Shown here: in pieces, positions 28,178 to 36,925 of the stretch
Numbering within the stretch: position 1 is the first letter of the stretch
Layout: the number at the start of each line of letters is the position of its first letter
From: Mesorhizobium sp. NFR06
GTDB taxonomy: Bacteria; Pseudomonadota; Alphaproteobacteria; Rhizobiales; Rhizobiaceae
Direction of reading: 5' to 3'
Length of the DNA: 64,000 nt
Assembly (NCBI RefSeq): GCF_900115245.1
Contig: NZ_FOVT01000014.1
Span: 62,001-126,000, forward strand
Notes under the pieces: model-generated
What the model was told of the DNA's origin: nothing
Seen by the model: only the letters and a program-made list of their open reading frames with translations
The model's database searches: none
Program-made: the position numbers and the translations under genes

Positions 28178-28488
28178 GCCCCTCGACGATGGTACGCCTC
28201 GGTTAGCTGGATAAAAGCTCGCAGCGGTTGAAGCCCGGCATATTCAAGCTGCGTGACTTTTCTGCCACAGAGAATTTTAGCAACTTGCGAAACAAGCCCT
28301 CCTGTCGGCGTTTGTCGTGCAGCCCTCCGCCAGCGGCAGCACGAACGCGGTGCTCCGCTGTGGCCTCCGCGCATCTCTCGAAGGGATAATTGCATCTTCC
28401 GATTGTGTCGCGTTGACAATTGGCAGATCCGGAAGCTAGCCATCCCTCACCTGAGGCAATGAACTCATGGGCAACTTAGGGGCTACCA
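28178..28488. other. Leader region of the porin gene
   Basis: These 311 bases hold the upstream region of the porin gene at 28489. A possible promoter near 28410 (TTGACA in GCGTTGACAATTGG) lies about 80 bases before the start. No other gene is supported. Confidence 0.35.
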
Positions 28489-29139
28489 ATGAAACAGATT
28501 ATTCTTGCTACCGCGCTCGTCCTCGCCACCGGCACGGCCTATGCAGCTGACGTACTTCAGGGGGCGCCGGTTGCTGCTTCCTTTGACTGGACCGGCGCCT
28601 ATATCGGCGTGAACGCTGGCGGTGGTTTCGGCACCTTCAAACACGAGGTCACCGGCAGCCCCACGAGTATCGATGTCAGCTCAAGCGGCTTTTTGGGCGG
28701 TGTTCAGGCCGGCTACAATTGGCAATCCGGCCAAGTGGTTTATGGCGTAGAGACCGACTTCCAGGGCGCCGACATCAAAGGTGATCTTTCCTTTCCTGTC
28801 ACCCTCTTGAAGACAAAGGTCGATTGGTTCGGCACGCTGCGTGCTCGCATAGGCTTTACCCCTGTCGACCGCTTTATGGTTTACGGTACCGGCGGTCTCG
28901 CCTACGGCCATTTTGAAACTGAGATTAACAATGGAGCAATCAGCGGCTCCAAGACCAAGGCCGGCTGGACGGTCGGTGCCGGCGCTGAATACGCCATCAA
29001 TACCAACTGGACGATCAAATCCGAATATCTCTATACCGATCTCGGCAAGGCAGATGTTATCGACCTTGGCCCCCCCAACACTTTGACGGACAAGATCGCC
29101 TTCCACACCGTTCGCGTCGGCCTGAACTACAAGTTCTGA
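28489..29139 (+). CDS. Omp25/Omp31-family outer-membrane beta-barrel protein
   Basis: This 216-residue protein has a signal peptide ending in AYA (residue 19), then an eight-stranded barrel of the Brucella Omp25/Omp31 type. FDWTGAYIGVNAGGGFG marks the first strand, GGVQAGYNWQ the second hairpin, and the last residues HTVRVGLNYKF end in the C-terminal Phe used for outer-membrane assembly. AGGGG precedes the ATG. Such proteins stabilise the envelope and are often present in several copies in rhizobia. Codon use looks less GC-biased than the flanking core genes, and a terminator follows. Confidence 0.93.
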   Translation: MKQIILATALVLATGTAYAADVLQGAPVAASFDWTGAYIGVNAGGGFGTFKHEVTGSPTSIDVSSSGFLGGVQAGYNWQSGQVVYGVETDFQGADIKGDLSFPVTLLKTKVDWFGTLRARIGFTPVDRFMVYGTGGLAYGHFETEINNGAISGSKTKAGWTVGAGAEYAINTNWTIKSEYLYTDLGKADVIDLGPPNTLTDKIAFHTVRVGLNYKF

Positions 29140-29166
29140 TCTCTTCGCCGATCACGACAAACATGG

Positions 29167-29192
29167 AGCCCCGGTATCGCCCGGGGCTTTTT
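29167..29192 (+). terminator. Terminator after the porin gene
   Basis: Perfect 8-bp stem AGCCCCGG / CCGGGGCT, loop TATCGC, then TTTTTG. It lies 28 bases after the porin stop codon. Confidence 0.9.
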
Positions 29193-29343
29193 GTTGCAGG
29201 GGCGATATCAAAGGCGAAGCTGTACCTGTGGTAGACCATGAATGCACAAAGGCGACATGGCCGGAAATCCCCCAACATTGCCTGGAGCGCGTAGAGGCGA
29301 AGTCGTCGTCCTCCGCAGTCGCAATGACATCCCAGCAATAGAG

Positions 29344-29371
29344 AAGCCCGCCACCGTGGGCAGCAGGCCGT
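29344..29371 (-). repeat. Degenerate copy of the small-RNA terminator hairpin
   Basis: AAGCCCGCCACCGTG is shared exactly with 28112-28126 of the small-RNA candidate, and the following GGCAGC(A/G)GGC is nearly the same. The upstream anti-SD segment is not present here, and the trailing T-run reads TTCTC on the minus strand. It appears to be a decayed paralogue or a transposed fragment. Confidence 0.4.
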
Positions 29372-29392
29372 CTTTTTGACGTTGCTCGACCA

Positions 29393-29587
29393 GCCCAAGG
29401 ACGGCTCCTGGTCGTCGCCACGGCCGGCGTTCACCCGAAGGTGGCGAGCGAGCGCTTGGGAAACTCGACGGTTGGCATCACGCTGGACCTTTATTCACAC
29501 GTCATGCCGGCAATGCAGGCCGACGCCACCGAGCAAGTTGACGCCGCGTTGCAGGCAGCTATAAGCAGCGATCGAAAAGCCAAATAG
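29393..29587 (+). pseudogene. C-terminal remnant of a tyrosine recombinase (phage integrase)
   Basis: In the frame ending at the TAG at 29585-29587 the translation reads TAGVHPKVASERLG, then GITLDLYSHVMPAMQ and QVDAALQAAI. This is the C-terminal core of a tyrosine recombinase, with the histidine-arginine box region and the catalytic tyrosine in LDLYSHV. Nothing upstream in any frame continues the catalytic domain, so only about 60 residues survive. The fragment ends 73 bases before tRNA-Ser, a typical place for integrative elements. It is not expected to be functional. Confidence 0.75.
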
Positions 29588-29660
29588 TTGCAAGTTGCGT
29601 AGTAACCGCCCATTTCAGCCGTTTAGCCAAGGCTGAAAAGCGCAATCAAAGCAACGAGTT

Positions 29661-29750
29661 GGAGGGATGGCCGAGCGGTTTAAGGCACCGGTCTTGAAAA
29701 CCGGCGTGGGCGCAAGTTCACCGTGGGTTCGAATCCCACTCCCTCCGCCA
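29661..29750 (+). tRNA. tRNA-Ser(TGA)
   Basis: The acceptor arms GGAGGGA / TCCCTCC pair. The D-loop carries GGCCGAGCGGTTTAAGGC, and the anticodon loop CTTGAAA presents TGA. A long variable arm (GGCGTGGGCGCAAGTTCACC) is present and the T-arm GGGTTCGAATCCC is normal. CCA is encoded at 29748-29750. The long variable arm and TGA anticodon identify a class II serine tRNA. Confidence 0.97.
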
Positions 29751-29943
29751 AACACCGCCAGTTATCCTCTCTAGCCCGCTGTTACCGCAGATCACCGCGC
29801 GCACACCAAGCGGCATAGAAAGCCGCCGATTCTAGCTACAGCCCGATATATCTTGATGTTCGCCCGCGCGGCACTTGCAGTCAACGATCGGTGAAACAGC
29901 GTTTATTTGATTTCTCAGACAAAATATGCTGCTTCTCGCGCCC

Positions 29944-30333
29944 ATGAAAAAGCTCTGCCTGATGGCTCTGGCGTCGTTGGCGCTGGTTTGGCCGGCCAAG
30001 GCGATGGACAACGCGTTGCGCGCCGGCCTCTTGAAACTCGATCCGCAGACTCGTCTCGAGCAGCGTTGCGACGCCGAGGTGCTCGACCGGATCAGTCACG
30101 ACGACCGCAACTACAAGGCCGACCGCGTCGTGGCCTACGCCTTCGCCACGCCGCAGATGAGCGCCGACGCCATCAGGAGTTCTGGCGCCGCCTTCCGCAG
30201 CAAGGGGCAATGGTACCGGCTGAACTTCAAGTGCCAGACGGCGCCGGACCACATGGAAGTGCTGCAATTTCGCTACAAGATCGGCGACGAGATCCCTGAA
30301 TCGGATTGGGCGAAATACAATCTCTACGACTAG
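29944..30333 (+). CDS. DUF930-family exported protein
   Basis: This 129-residue protein has a signal peptide (KKLCLMALASLALVWPAKA) and a mature domain with LDPQTRLEQRCDAEVLDRI and KADRVVAYAFA. This is the pattern of the DUF930 family found mainly in Rhizobiales. Two cysteines in the mature part (in QRCDAE and FKCQTA) could form a disulfide. Function is unknown. The ATG at 29944 is preferred to an in-frame codon at 29926 because the lysine-rich signal-peptide start follows it. Convergent or coupled genes are absent. Confidence 0.8.
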   Translation: MKKLCLMALASLALVWPAKAMDNALRAGLLKLDPQTRLEQRCDAEVLDRISHDDRNYKADRVVAYAFATPQMSADAIRSSGAAFRSKGQWYRLNFKCQTAPDHMEVLQFRYKIGDEIPESDWAKYNLYD

Positions 30334-30499
30334 TTTTTCGACGTTCCATGATCGGTCGCCGATCGGGAAATCCTATTTCCCCGCTCGTCACGAGCCATTT
30401 TCGGATGATGCCGAAACCTGCGTCTTGACGCCCGCGGACCATGCCTTTAGGGCCGTCTCGGTACAGGCGACGCTCATTTCAGGCAAGGATTTCTAGTCT
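30334..30499. other. Gap with two hairpins before the terC-like gene
   Basis: A perfect hairpin GGGAAAT-CCT-ATTTCCC lies at 30365-30381, just after an overlapping GATCGG/CCGATC repeat at 30351-30365. A short RIME-like fragment (GATGATGCCGAAACC) follows near 30404. These may terminate the DUF930 transcript. I could not match the segment to the manganese riboswitch that often precedes TerC-family genes. Confidence 0.4.
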
Positions 30500-31186
30500 A
30501 TGGAAATATTCACTGCCACGGGCCTTTCAGCTCTCTTCCAGGTCGTCGCAATCGATCTCGCGCTCGCCGGCGACAACGCGATTGTGATCGGCCTCGCGGC
30601 GGCCGGCCTTCCCGCCGACCAGCGCAAGCGCGCCATTCTTGTCGGCATCGCGGCAGCCACTGTCCTGCGCATCGTCTTTGCCCTGATCACGCAATGGTTG
30701 CTGAGCATCGGCCCGATGCTGCTCATCGCCGGCGGACTTCTGCTTCTGTGGGTGTGCTGGAAAATGTGGCGCGAACTGCGCGTCAGCCACGAGGAAGAGC
30801 GCGACGCGACCGAAGCGCTGTCCAACGGCGACTACAACAAGGATGGCAAGATCGCCGGCAAAGCGCCACGCAAGAGCTTCTCGCAGGCCGCCTGGCAGAT
30901 CGTCATTGCCGACGTTTCGATGTCGCTCGACAACGTGCTCGCCGTCGCGGGCGCCGCCATGAAGCATCCGACGGTGCTGGTCATCGGACTGGCTTTGTCG
31001 ATCGCGCTGATGGGGTTTGCCGCATCCTTTGTCGCGCGCCTGCTGCATAAATATCGCTGGATAGCCTATATCGGCCTGCTGATCATCCTCTACGTCGCGG
31101 TGAATATGCTTCTGGGCGGCGCCGTGCAGCAGTTTCCCGACCATTTTGCTTTCCTGGCGCCATGGTTCGGATCGAACGGCCACTGA
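30500..31186 (+). CDS. TerC/YjbE-family membrane protein
   Basis: This 228-residue integral membrane protein of the TerC superfamily has about seven hydrophobic helices. The conserved acidic motifs AIDLALAGDNAIVIGLA (first helix) and ADVSMSLDNVLAVAGAA (middle) are thought to bind a divalent metal, and the family includes manganese exporters. A charged cytoplasmic loop (about residues 95-130) contains NGDYNKDGKI, which resembles an EF-hand loop. The AAGGA ribosome-binding site precedes the ATG. Metal specificity is inferred. Confidence 0.9.
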   Translation: MEIFTATGLSALFQVVAIDLALAGDNAIVIGLAAAGLPADQRKRAILVGIAAATVLRIVFALITQWLLSIGPMLLIAGGLLLLWVCWKMWRELRVSHEEERDATEALSNGDYNKDGKIAGKAPRKSFSQAAWQIVIADVSMSLDNVLAVAGAAMKHPTVLVIGLALSIALMGFAASFVARLLHKYRWIAYIGLLIILYVAVNMLLGGAVQQFPDHFAFLAPWFGSNGH

Positions 31187-31367
31187 CGCTTTTTCAAGGC
31201 GAGAGGCTGCCGCGCCGCCTCAGCGCTGGTCGACAGGCAGGTTTGCTTCTCTGCCGAAGCATGCTATTGCGCCGCGCGAAATGGCTCGAAGCCACGCGCC
31301 GTAGATCGATCTGCAGAGCCTGAGGCTCAATCCTCGATCTCGCTCTCACCTCTTGGAAAACAAGTTC

Positions 31368-32681
31368 ATGTCCGCCCCACGCGTCAGTTTCGTCAGTCTT
31401 GGATGCCCGAAGGCGCTCGTCGATTCCGAGCGCATCATCACGCGGCTGCGCGCCGAAGGTTACGAGATCGCGCGCAAGCATGACGGCGCCGACCTTGTCG
31501 TGGTCAACACCTGCGGCTTCCTCGATTCCGCGCGCGACGAGTCGCTCAACGCCATCGGCTCGGCCCTTTCGGAAAATGGGCGTGTCATCGTCACCGGCTG
31601 CCTCGGCGCCGAGCCCGACGTGATCCGCGAGAAGCATCCGAACGTTCTCGCGATCACTAGCCCGCAGGCCTATGAGAGCGTGATGGCGGCCGTGCACGAA
31701 GCGGCTCCGCCCAGCCACGATCCCTATATCGACTTGCTGCCGCCGCAGGGCGTGAAGCTCACGCCGCGCCACTACGCCTATCTGAAGATTTCCGAAGGCT
31801 GCAACAACCGCTGCACCTTTTGCATCATCCCGGCGCTGCGCGGCGATCTCGTCTCGCGCCCCGCTGCGGATGTGCTGCGCGAGGCCGAGAAGCTGGCCAA
31901 GGCGGGCGTCAAGGAGATCCTCGTCATCTCGCAGGACACCAGCGCCTACGGCGTCGACATCAAATATCAAACCAGCATGTTCGGCGACCGCGAGGTGCGG
32001 GCGAAGTTCCTCGACCTTGCCGAGGAGCTCGGCAAGCTCGGCATCTGGGTACGCATGCATTATGTGTATCCGTATCCGCATGTCGCAGACGTCATTCCGC
32101 TGATGGCGGAGGGAAGAATCCTCCCTTATCTCGACATCCCCTTGCAGCATGCCTCGCCGCAGGTGCTGAAGAACATGCGCCGCCCCGCCCATGGCGAAAA
32201 GACGCTGGAGCGCATCCGCGGCTGGCGCGACGTCTGCCCCGACCTTGCGATCCGCTCGACCTTCATCGTCGGCTTTCCCGGCGAGACGGAAGACGATTTC
32301 CAGCTGCTGCTCGACTGGTTGGACGAAGCGAAAATCGACCGCGCCGGCTGCTTCAAATACGAGCCGGTCAAGGGCGCGCGTTCCAACGATCTCGGCCTGG
32401 AGCAGGTGCCGCAGGAGGTCAAGGAAGCGCGCTGGCACCGTTTCATGCAGCGCCAGCAAAAGATCTCGGCATCGCAGCTCGCCAAGAAGGTCGGCAAACG
32501 CCTGCCGGTGCTGATCGACGAGGCGAACGGCACCTCCGGCAAGGGTCGCACCAAATACGATGCGCCGGAAATCGACGGGTCGGTGCACATCCAGTCGCGG
32601 CGGCCGCTGCGCGCCGGCGACATCGTCACGGTCAAGATCGACCGCGCGGATGCCTACGATCTTTACGGATCGGCGGTCTGA
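31368..32681 (+). CDS. rimO: Ribosomal protein S12 methylthiotransferase
   Basis: This 437-residue radical-SAM enzyme adds a methylthio group to the S12 aspartate. It has an N-terminal UPF0004 domain with three cluster cysteines (SLGCPKALVDSE, NTCGF, GCLGAEP), the radical-SAM motif CNNRCTFCIIP, and a C-terminal TRAM domain. The YGVDIK and PYLDIPLQHAS segments fit RimO rather than MiaB. The ATG at 31368 is used; an in-frame TTG at 31353 is a weaker alternative. Confidence 0.95.
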   Translation: MSAPRVSFVSLGCPKALVDSERIITRLRAEGYEIARKHDGADLVVVNTCGFLDSARDESLNAIGSALSENGRVIVTGCLGAEPDVIREKHPNVLAITSPQAYESVMAAVHEAAPPSHDPYIDLLPPQGVKLTPRHYAYLKISEGCNNRCTFCIIPALRGDLVSRPAADVLREAEKLAKAGVKEILVISQDTSAYGVDIKYQTSMFGDREVRAKFLDLAEELGKLGIWVRMHYVYPYPHVADVIPLMAEGRILPYLDIPLQHASPQVLKNMRRPAHGEKTLERIRGWRDVCPDLAIRSTFIVGFPGETEDDFQLLLDWLDEAKIDRAGCFKYEPVKGARSNDLGLEQVPQEVKEARWHRFMQRQQKISASQLAKKVGKRLPVLIDEANGTSGKGRTKYDAPEIDGSVHIQSRRPLRAGDIVTVKIDRADAYDLYGSAV

Positions 32682-32887
32682 TAGCCGGAGAGCACACACT
32701 TCTAACATTGTGGCTAATTAAACGGCGCGCCATGATCGCCGTTCGAAGCGTCCGCTAAGCGCCACGTCCCGCCATTCATCGTTTGGCCAGTGAACTGTCG
32801 CTTTCGACGTACGGCGGTCTTTCCTAGCTACGCGCGCCGTTCGCGCTGGCGATCAGCGGCTCACGTCTCCCTATGCGCCGAGCTGTC

Positions 32888-34816
32888 CTATGGCTGTCCG
32901 AGAGGCTGCGCCTCCCCCGTCTCGCATTCCGGCAGTCGCACTGGTTTGGCCAGCTTTGCCAGTGCCTCGGGCTTGGCGCAAAGCGGAAAGCCGGCGAGCG
33001 GCATTATCTCGATGAAACGACCGCGCTCCGTCTTGCTCAAGCTGTATTCATTGACCATGCCCTCGACGGTCAGGTCCGGATACCGTTTGAGGGTTTCCTT
33101 GACCGAAGCATTCGCCTCATCGATTCGATCCAGAGCCGCAAAGGAGCTGCTACGCATCATCCACTCCCATTTGCCGTAGTTATCGGTCGTCTTGCGCTCC
33201 AGCATCTTCAAGGCGTCCTCATAACGGCCAGCCATGAAATAGGCAGTGGAGTAGAAACCGGTTGCCCACATCGGGTAATTCGGGTCGAGCCGTATGACTT
33301 GGTCGACCAACTGAGCGCCGCGTTCGGGTTCGTCGAAGGCTGACGCAAAGCCGGAATAGAATGTCAGGATTTCGGCCGAACCGGGAGCGAGGCGGAGGGC
33401 CGTGTCCAGCTCGACCTTGGCGCGGGCGTTGTCGCCCTTGTCTTTGAGGCTCATGCCAAAAACCGCGTGCGCCTCGGCGTCGCTCGGATCAAGCCGCACC
33501 GCGCGTTCGGCCACATCGGCAGCCGCCTTGATCTCGCTCTCGGGATTGATACCGAAGCCAGCCAATATGTTATGAGCATGATAGAGTTCCACCCAGGCGC
33601 GGGCGAACTCCGGGTCCAGCTCGACAGCGAGGTTGAGCAGCCTGATGGCCTCTTCCTCATCCGCTACGGTAATCTTTTCAATCCTTTCGGTTCCGAGCAG
33701 ATAGTAGTCATAGACAGTCAAGTTGTCCGGCCGTTTGCGCTTCGCTGCAGCCCGCCCCGCTCCTTGAATCAGCCCCACGCCGTTGCCGAGGCGGTTGGTG
33801 ACCTGCTCGGCGATCTCGGTTTGCACGGCGAATACGTCCTCAGCAGGTCTGTCCCATCGCTCCGACCACAGATGGCTGCCGGTTTTTGCATCGATCAACT
33901 GCGCGGTGATCCGCAGCCGATCGCCTTGGCGCTGGATCGAGCCTTCCAGCACATAGCCGACGTCGAGCGCGCTCGCGACCTGGCGGACATCCACCGACTT
34001 GCCTTTGTACGCTTGCGTCGAATTGCGTGCCACGACGTCGAGTTCGGGAAACTGCGCGAGATCGGTGATGATGTCTTCGGTGAGGCCATCGGCCAGACGG
34101 CCGGTGGCCTCGTCGCCGCCAAAGTTGTTGAAGGGCAGCACTGCGACCGACGGCTTGGCACCCAGAGCAGCTGAATGAAAGAACCACCATATCCCGCCGC
34201 CGCCCAGCAGAGCAAGTAGCACGATGGCCGCCGCCGCCCCAACCCTGCCCGGCATCGCCTCACGCAAGGTCCAGCGCGGCAGCTTGTTATCGAGCCTCAG
34301 CCGGTACATCCGCACCGGACGGGTGATATTCTTTACTTGTTGCTCGCCAGCGAAATCGAGGGACCAATCAAGTTTGCCTTGCAGATGGTCAAAGGCTGTG
34401 CCCGACACGATGACGCCGCCAGCATCAGCGAGTTGCTGCAATCGCGCGGCGACATTGACGCCATCGCCATAGACATCATCGTCCACCAGCGCCACATCGC
34501 CCAGATTGATCCCGATACGGAAGACAGTGCGCTCAGGCTCCGGCATTCCCGCATTGCGCGCCGCCGCCGCGCTTTGGATCTGCGCTGCGCAGGCAACCGC
34601 GTCGACCACGCTCTCGAAGACAACCAGCGCGCCGTCTCCCATCAGCTTGATGAGGCGGCCATGGTGCTGGGAGATGGCGGGGTCGAATAGCTCGGCACGA
34701 ACTGATTTCAATCGCTCAATGGTGCCGGCCTCATCGGCCTCCATCGCCTTGGAGTAGCCGACCATATCGGCCGCCAGGATCGCCAGCAGCTTCCGATTGA
34801 GAGGGGGAACCGCCAT
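32888..34816 (-). CDS. Membrane class III adenylate/guanylate cyclase with TPR domain
   Basis: This 642-residue protein has a class III cyclase domain (about 9-175) with both metal aspartates (ILAADMVGYS, MGDGALVVF) and the GDGVNVAARL substrate segment. One membrane helix lies near 194-213, then a TolB-N-like domain (SVAVLPFNNFG, AQLIDAKTGSHLW) and TPR-type helices to the end. It should make cAMP, although the specificity residues were not modelled. Rhizobia carry dozens of these, some involved in symbiosis signalling. The ATG at 34816 is chosen over an extension to 34849. The gap to rimO (32682-32887) shows nothing else. Confidence 0.92.
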   Translation of the reverse strand: MAVPPLNRKLLAILAADMVGYSKAMEADEAGTIERLKSVRAELFDPAISQHHGRLIKLMGDGALVVFESVVDAVACAAQIQSAAAARNAGMPEPERTVFRIGINLGDVALVDDDVYGDGVNVAARLQQLADAGGVIVSGTAFDHLQGKLDWSLDFAGEQQVKNITRPVRMYRLRLDNKLPRWTLREAMPGRVGAAAAIVLLALLGGGGIWWFFHSAALGAKPSVAVLPFNNFGGDEATGRLADGLTEDIITDLAQFPELDVVARNSTQAYKGKSVDVRQVASALDVGYVLEGSIQRQGDRLRITAQLIDAKTGSHLWSERWDRPAEDVFAVQTEIAEQVTNRLGNGVGLIQGAGRAAAKRKRPDNLTVYDYYLLGTERIEKITVADEEEAIRLLNLAVELDPEFARAWVELYHAHNILAGFGINPESEIKAAADVAERAVRLDPSDAEAHAVFGMSLKDKGDNARAKVELDTALRLAPGSAEILTFYSGFASAFDEPERGAQLVDQVIRLDPNYPMWATGFYSTAYFMAGRYEDALKMLERKTTDNYGKWEWMMRSSSFAALDRIDEANASVKETLKRYPDLTVEGMVNEYSLSKTERGRFIEIMPLAGFPLCAKPEALAKLAKPVRLPECETGEAQPLGQP

Positions 34817-34990
34817 ATGCGCCTCTTTATGGCAGAACCCTACACCCATGGAAGCGCCGGAGCCAGAACGCGCCGTTGGCCGCGCGGTGAATGACCGCTC
34901 GTCAGCCGTTCCTGACTTTCGACCGGGTGCGGATGAACGTCTTCAACGTCAAAGCTGACACTTAGCCGGCGGACGACCCATGCTGATGGA

Positions 34991-35012
34991 GAGGGCGCCC
35001 TGCGGCGCCCTC
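34991..35012. terminator. GC-rich hairpin after the LNPQPLPP gene
   Basis: Perfect 9-bp stem GAGGGCGCC / GGCGCCCTC with loop CTGC, 27 bases past the stop of the minus-strand gene at 35039. There is no T-run, so termination is uncertain. The same stem recurs at 35761-35782. Confidence 0.45.
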
Positions 35013-35038
35013 AGCCCTTTGGTTCTGGCAGCGTCTCG

Positions 35039-35482
35039 TCAGAGCTTCATCGCCTCGATTGCAGCCAGGGAACGGTCGATCACCTGATCGAGTATCTCGT
35101 CGAGGCGCTTGCCGGTCGAGTCGGCCGCGACCGCCGACAGCCGCGCGGCAAATCCTAAATGGTAGTCGACGAACCACTCCGGGCGCGGCTCCGGCTCCGG
35201 AAACGGTCCCCACCACGGAGGAAGCTTCGGGATCTTCGGTCGCGTGGGGCACCAGTCGTCGAGATCGCTCACCAGCGCCTTCATATCGAGCCCGCCTCGC
35301 TCGGCCACCCAGGCGTAGCGGACAAATTCCTCAGCGACCGCGGCGCCCAGTTCGTGCGGCGGAAGCGGCTGCGGGTTGAGTGCGACCCGCACAAGTCCAG
35401 CCTGTGGTCCGCGCGGGATGACATCGTAGATGGCGGGAAAGCGTTTTCCGATAATTGCCAGAAGTTTTTTATTCAATTGCAT
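35039..35482 (-). CDS. Orphan protein with LNPQPLPP motif
   Basis: This 147-residue soluble protein has no domain I can name. A strong ribosome-binding site (AAGGAGG, four bases before ATG) supports it as real. Near residue 35 it has VALNPQPLPPHELGAA, a motif that recurs in otherwise uncharacterised small proteins from several phyla. A central tryptophan- and proline-rich patch (KLPPWWGPFPEPEPRPEW) is followed by a helical tail. No secretion signal or membrane helix is visible. Neighbours (a cyclase and a BMP transporter) do not suggest a function. Confidence 0.75.
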   Translation of the reverse strand: MQLNKKLLAIIGKRFPAIYDVIPRGPQAGLVRVALNPQPLPPHELGAAVAEEFVRYAWVAERGGLDMKALVSDLDDWCPTRPKIPKLPPWWGPFPEPEPRPEWFVDYHLGFAARLSAVAADSTGKRLDEILDQVIDRSLAAIEAMKL

Positions 35483-35760
35483 AAGACCTCCTTCTGCGAG
35501 CGAGTGTCACGCCAGCTGATTTCGTCTGATTTGCACGATCATCGTGGAAGTAAAGGTCACTGTCGTATGTGAAAGCGGTCACGGATCCGCCACCGAATAT
35601 TGGGCCGATCTCTTAGCGGCGCGAATTCATAAAAATATGAAGTGATTTTTATCTTAATACCTGGCGTTCAGGACCTCTGCGTTCCTTTGTCGGCTGGCAA
35701 AAAGGCCAGCTCAGCTCCGCCTTGGCAGGAAAATCTTGCCGATCGATATTGCAAACGAAT
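35483..35760. other. AT-richer intergenic region
   Basis: About 280 bases upstream of the LNPQPLPP gene include an AT-rich run (AAAAATATGAAGTGATTTTT near 35633). This probably holds its promoter. No RNA gene or open frame is supported. Confidence 0.4.
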
Positions 35761-35782
35761 GAGGGCGCCATGAGGCGCCCTC
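35761..35782. terminator. GC-rich hairpin after the BMP transporter operon
   Basis: Stem GAGGGCGCC / GGCGCCCTC with loop ATGA, 25 bases beyond the stop of the minus-strand BMP gene. It has the same stem as the hairpin at 34991 and only a weak T stretch. Confidence 0.5.
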
Positions 35783-35806
35783 TCCAGTTCGAAACATCCG
35801 CGCGGC

Positions 35807-36874
35807 CTATTGCGGCAGCTTGTCGTCGATGCCTTTGACATAGAAGTTCATGCCGAGCAGCGTGCCGTCATCGGCAACCTCGCCGTCCTTCAGCCACGGC
35901 GAGCCGTCCTGCTTGGACACCGGACCGGTGAAGGGGTTCCAGCCGCCGGCGATCTTCTTCTCCGTGGCCTCCGCCATCGCCTTCACATCGTCGGGCATGT
36001 TGGTGAACGGAGCGAGCTTGACCGCGCCGTCCTTGATGCCAAGCCAGACATTGTCCGGCTTCCAGGTGCCGTCGAGAGCAGCCTGGACGCGGCTGATATA
36101 ATACGGGCCCCATTCGTCGGTCAGCGCGGTCAGCTGCGCGTTCGGCGCGAACTTGATCATGTCCGACGACTGGCCGAAACCGTGCAGCTTGCGCTCTTCC
36201 GCAACTTGCAGGGCGGCCGTGGAATCGGTGTGCTGGACGATGATGTCGGCGCCCTGGTCGAACAGCGCCTTGGCGGCGTCGGCTTCCTTGCCCGGATCGA
36301 ACCAGGAGTTCACCCACACGATCTTGACCTTGAAGTCGGGATTGATCGACTGCGCGCCGAGGATGAAGGAGTTGATGCCCATCACCACTTCCGGGATCGG
36401 GAAGGAGACGATGTAGCCGGCAAGGCCCTTCTTCGATTCCTTCGCCGCGATCTGGCCAAGCACATAGCGGCCTTCATAGAAACGGGCGTTGTAGATGCCG
36501 AGATTGGGGCCGGTCTTGAAGCCGGTGGCATGCTCGAACATCACTTTGGGGAACTTCTTGGCGACCTTCACCTCGGCATCCATGAAGCCGAAGGAGGTGC
36601 CGAAGATGATCTTGCAGTTCTCGCGCGCCAGACGCTCGAAAGCGCGGTCGGCGTCGGGACCTTCCGAGACGTTTTCCAGATAGGCGGTCTCGACCTTGTC
36701 GCCGAGCGCTTTCTCGACCTCGAGACGGCCCTGATCGTGCTGGTAGGAATAGCCGAAGTCGCCGATCGGACCCGTATAGACCCAGCAGGCCTTCAGCTTG
36801 CCGGCGGCCTCGGCGGTTGCCGCCAGCGACAGCGCCGCAGCCGTGGTCATCAATGCAATAAGCAGTTTTTTCAT
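35807..36874 (-). CDS. BMP-family ABC transporter substrate-binding protein
   Basis: This 355-residue periplasmic protein has a signal peptide ending AEAA near residue 24. A Bmp/PnrA-type fold follows, starting KLKACWVYTGPIGDFGYSY, with GTSFGFMDAEVKVAKKF and WVNSWFDPGKEADAAKAL. Family members bind purine nucleosides or related compounds for import. The ribosome-binding site GAGAGG precedes the ATG. It is the last gene of the minus-strand operon ATPase-permease-permease-BMP; the 51-base gap before it may allow higher expression. Confidence 0.92.
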   Translation of the reverse strand: MKKLLIALMTTAAALSLAATAEAAGKLKACWVYTGPIGDFGYSYQHDQGRLEVEKALGDKVETAYLENVSEGPDADRAFERLARENCKIIFGTSFGFMDAEVKVAKKFPKVMFEHATGFKTGPNLGIYNARFYEGRYVLGQIAAKESKKGLAGYIVSFPIPEVVMGINSFILGAQSINPDFKVKIVWVNSWFDPGKEADAAKALFDQGADIIVQHTDSTAALQVAEERKLHGFGQSSDMIKFAPNAQLTALTDEWGPYYISRVQAALDGTWKPDNVWLGIKDGAVKLAPFTNMPDDVKAMAEATEKKIAGGWNPFTGPVSKQDGSPWLKDGEVADDGTLLGMNFYVKGIDDKLPQ

Positions 36875-36925
36875 TGTGTTACCTCTCTGAGTTAAGCCTT
36901 GGAGCTTCCCGTCTTTTTGTTGTCG

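Noticed and set aside
27991..28443. A 150-codon minus-strand open frame across the small-RNA candidate
   Set aside because: It is cysteine- and arginine-rich with no start signal and spans structured hairpins.
29661..29750. A second att copy of the tRNA-Ser 3' end
   Set aside because: Apart from the gene itself, I found no copy of the T-arm and acceptor sequence within the window, so island borders cannot be drawn there.
30334..30499. Possible manganese (yybP-ykoY) riboswitch before the terC-like gene
   Set aside because: The conserved core sequences could not be found; only short hairpins are present.
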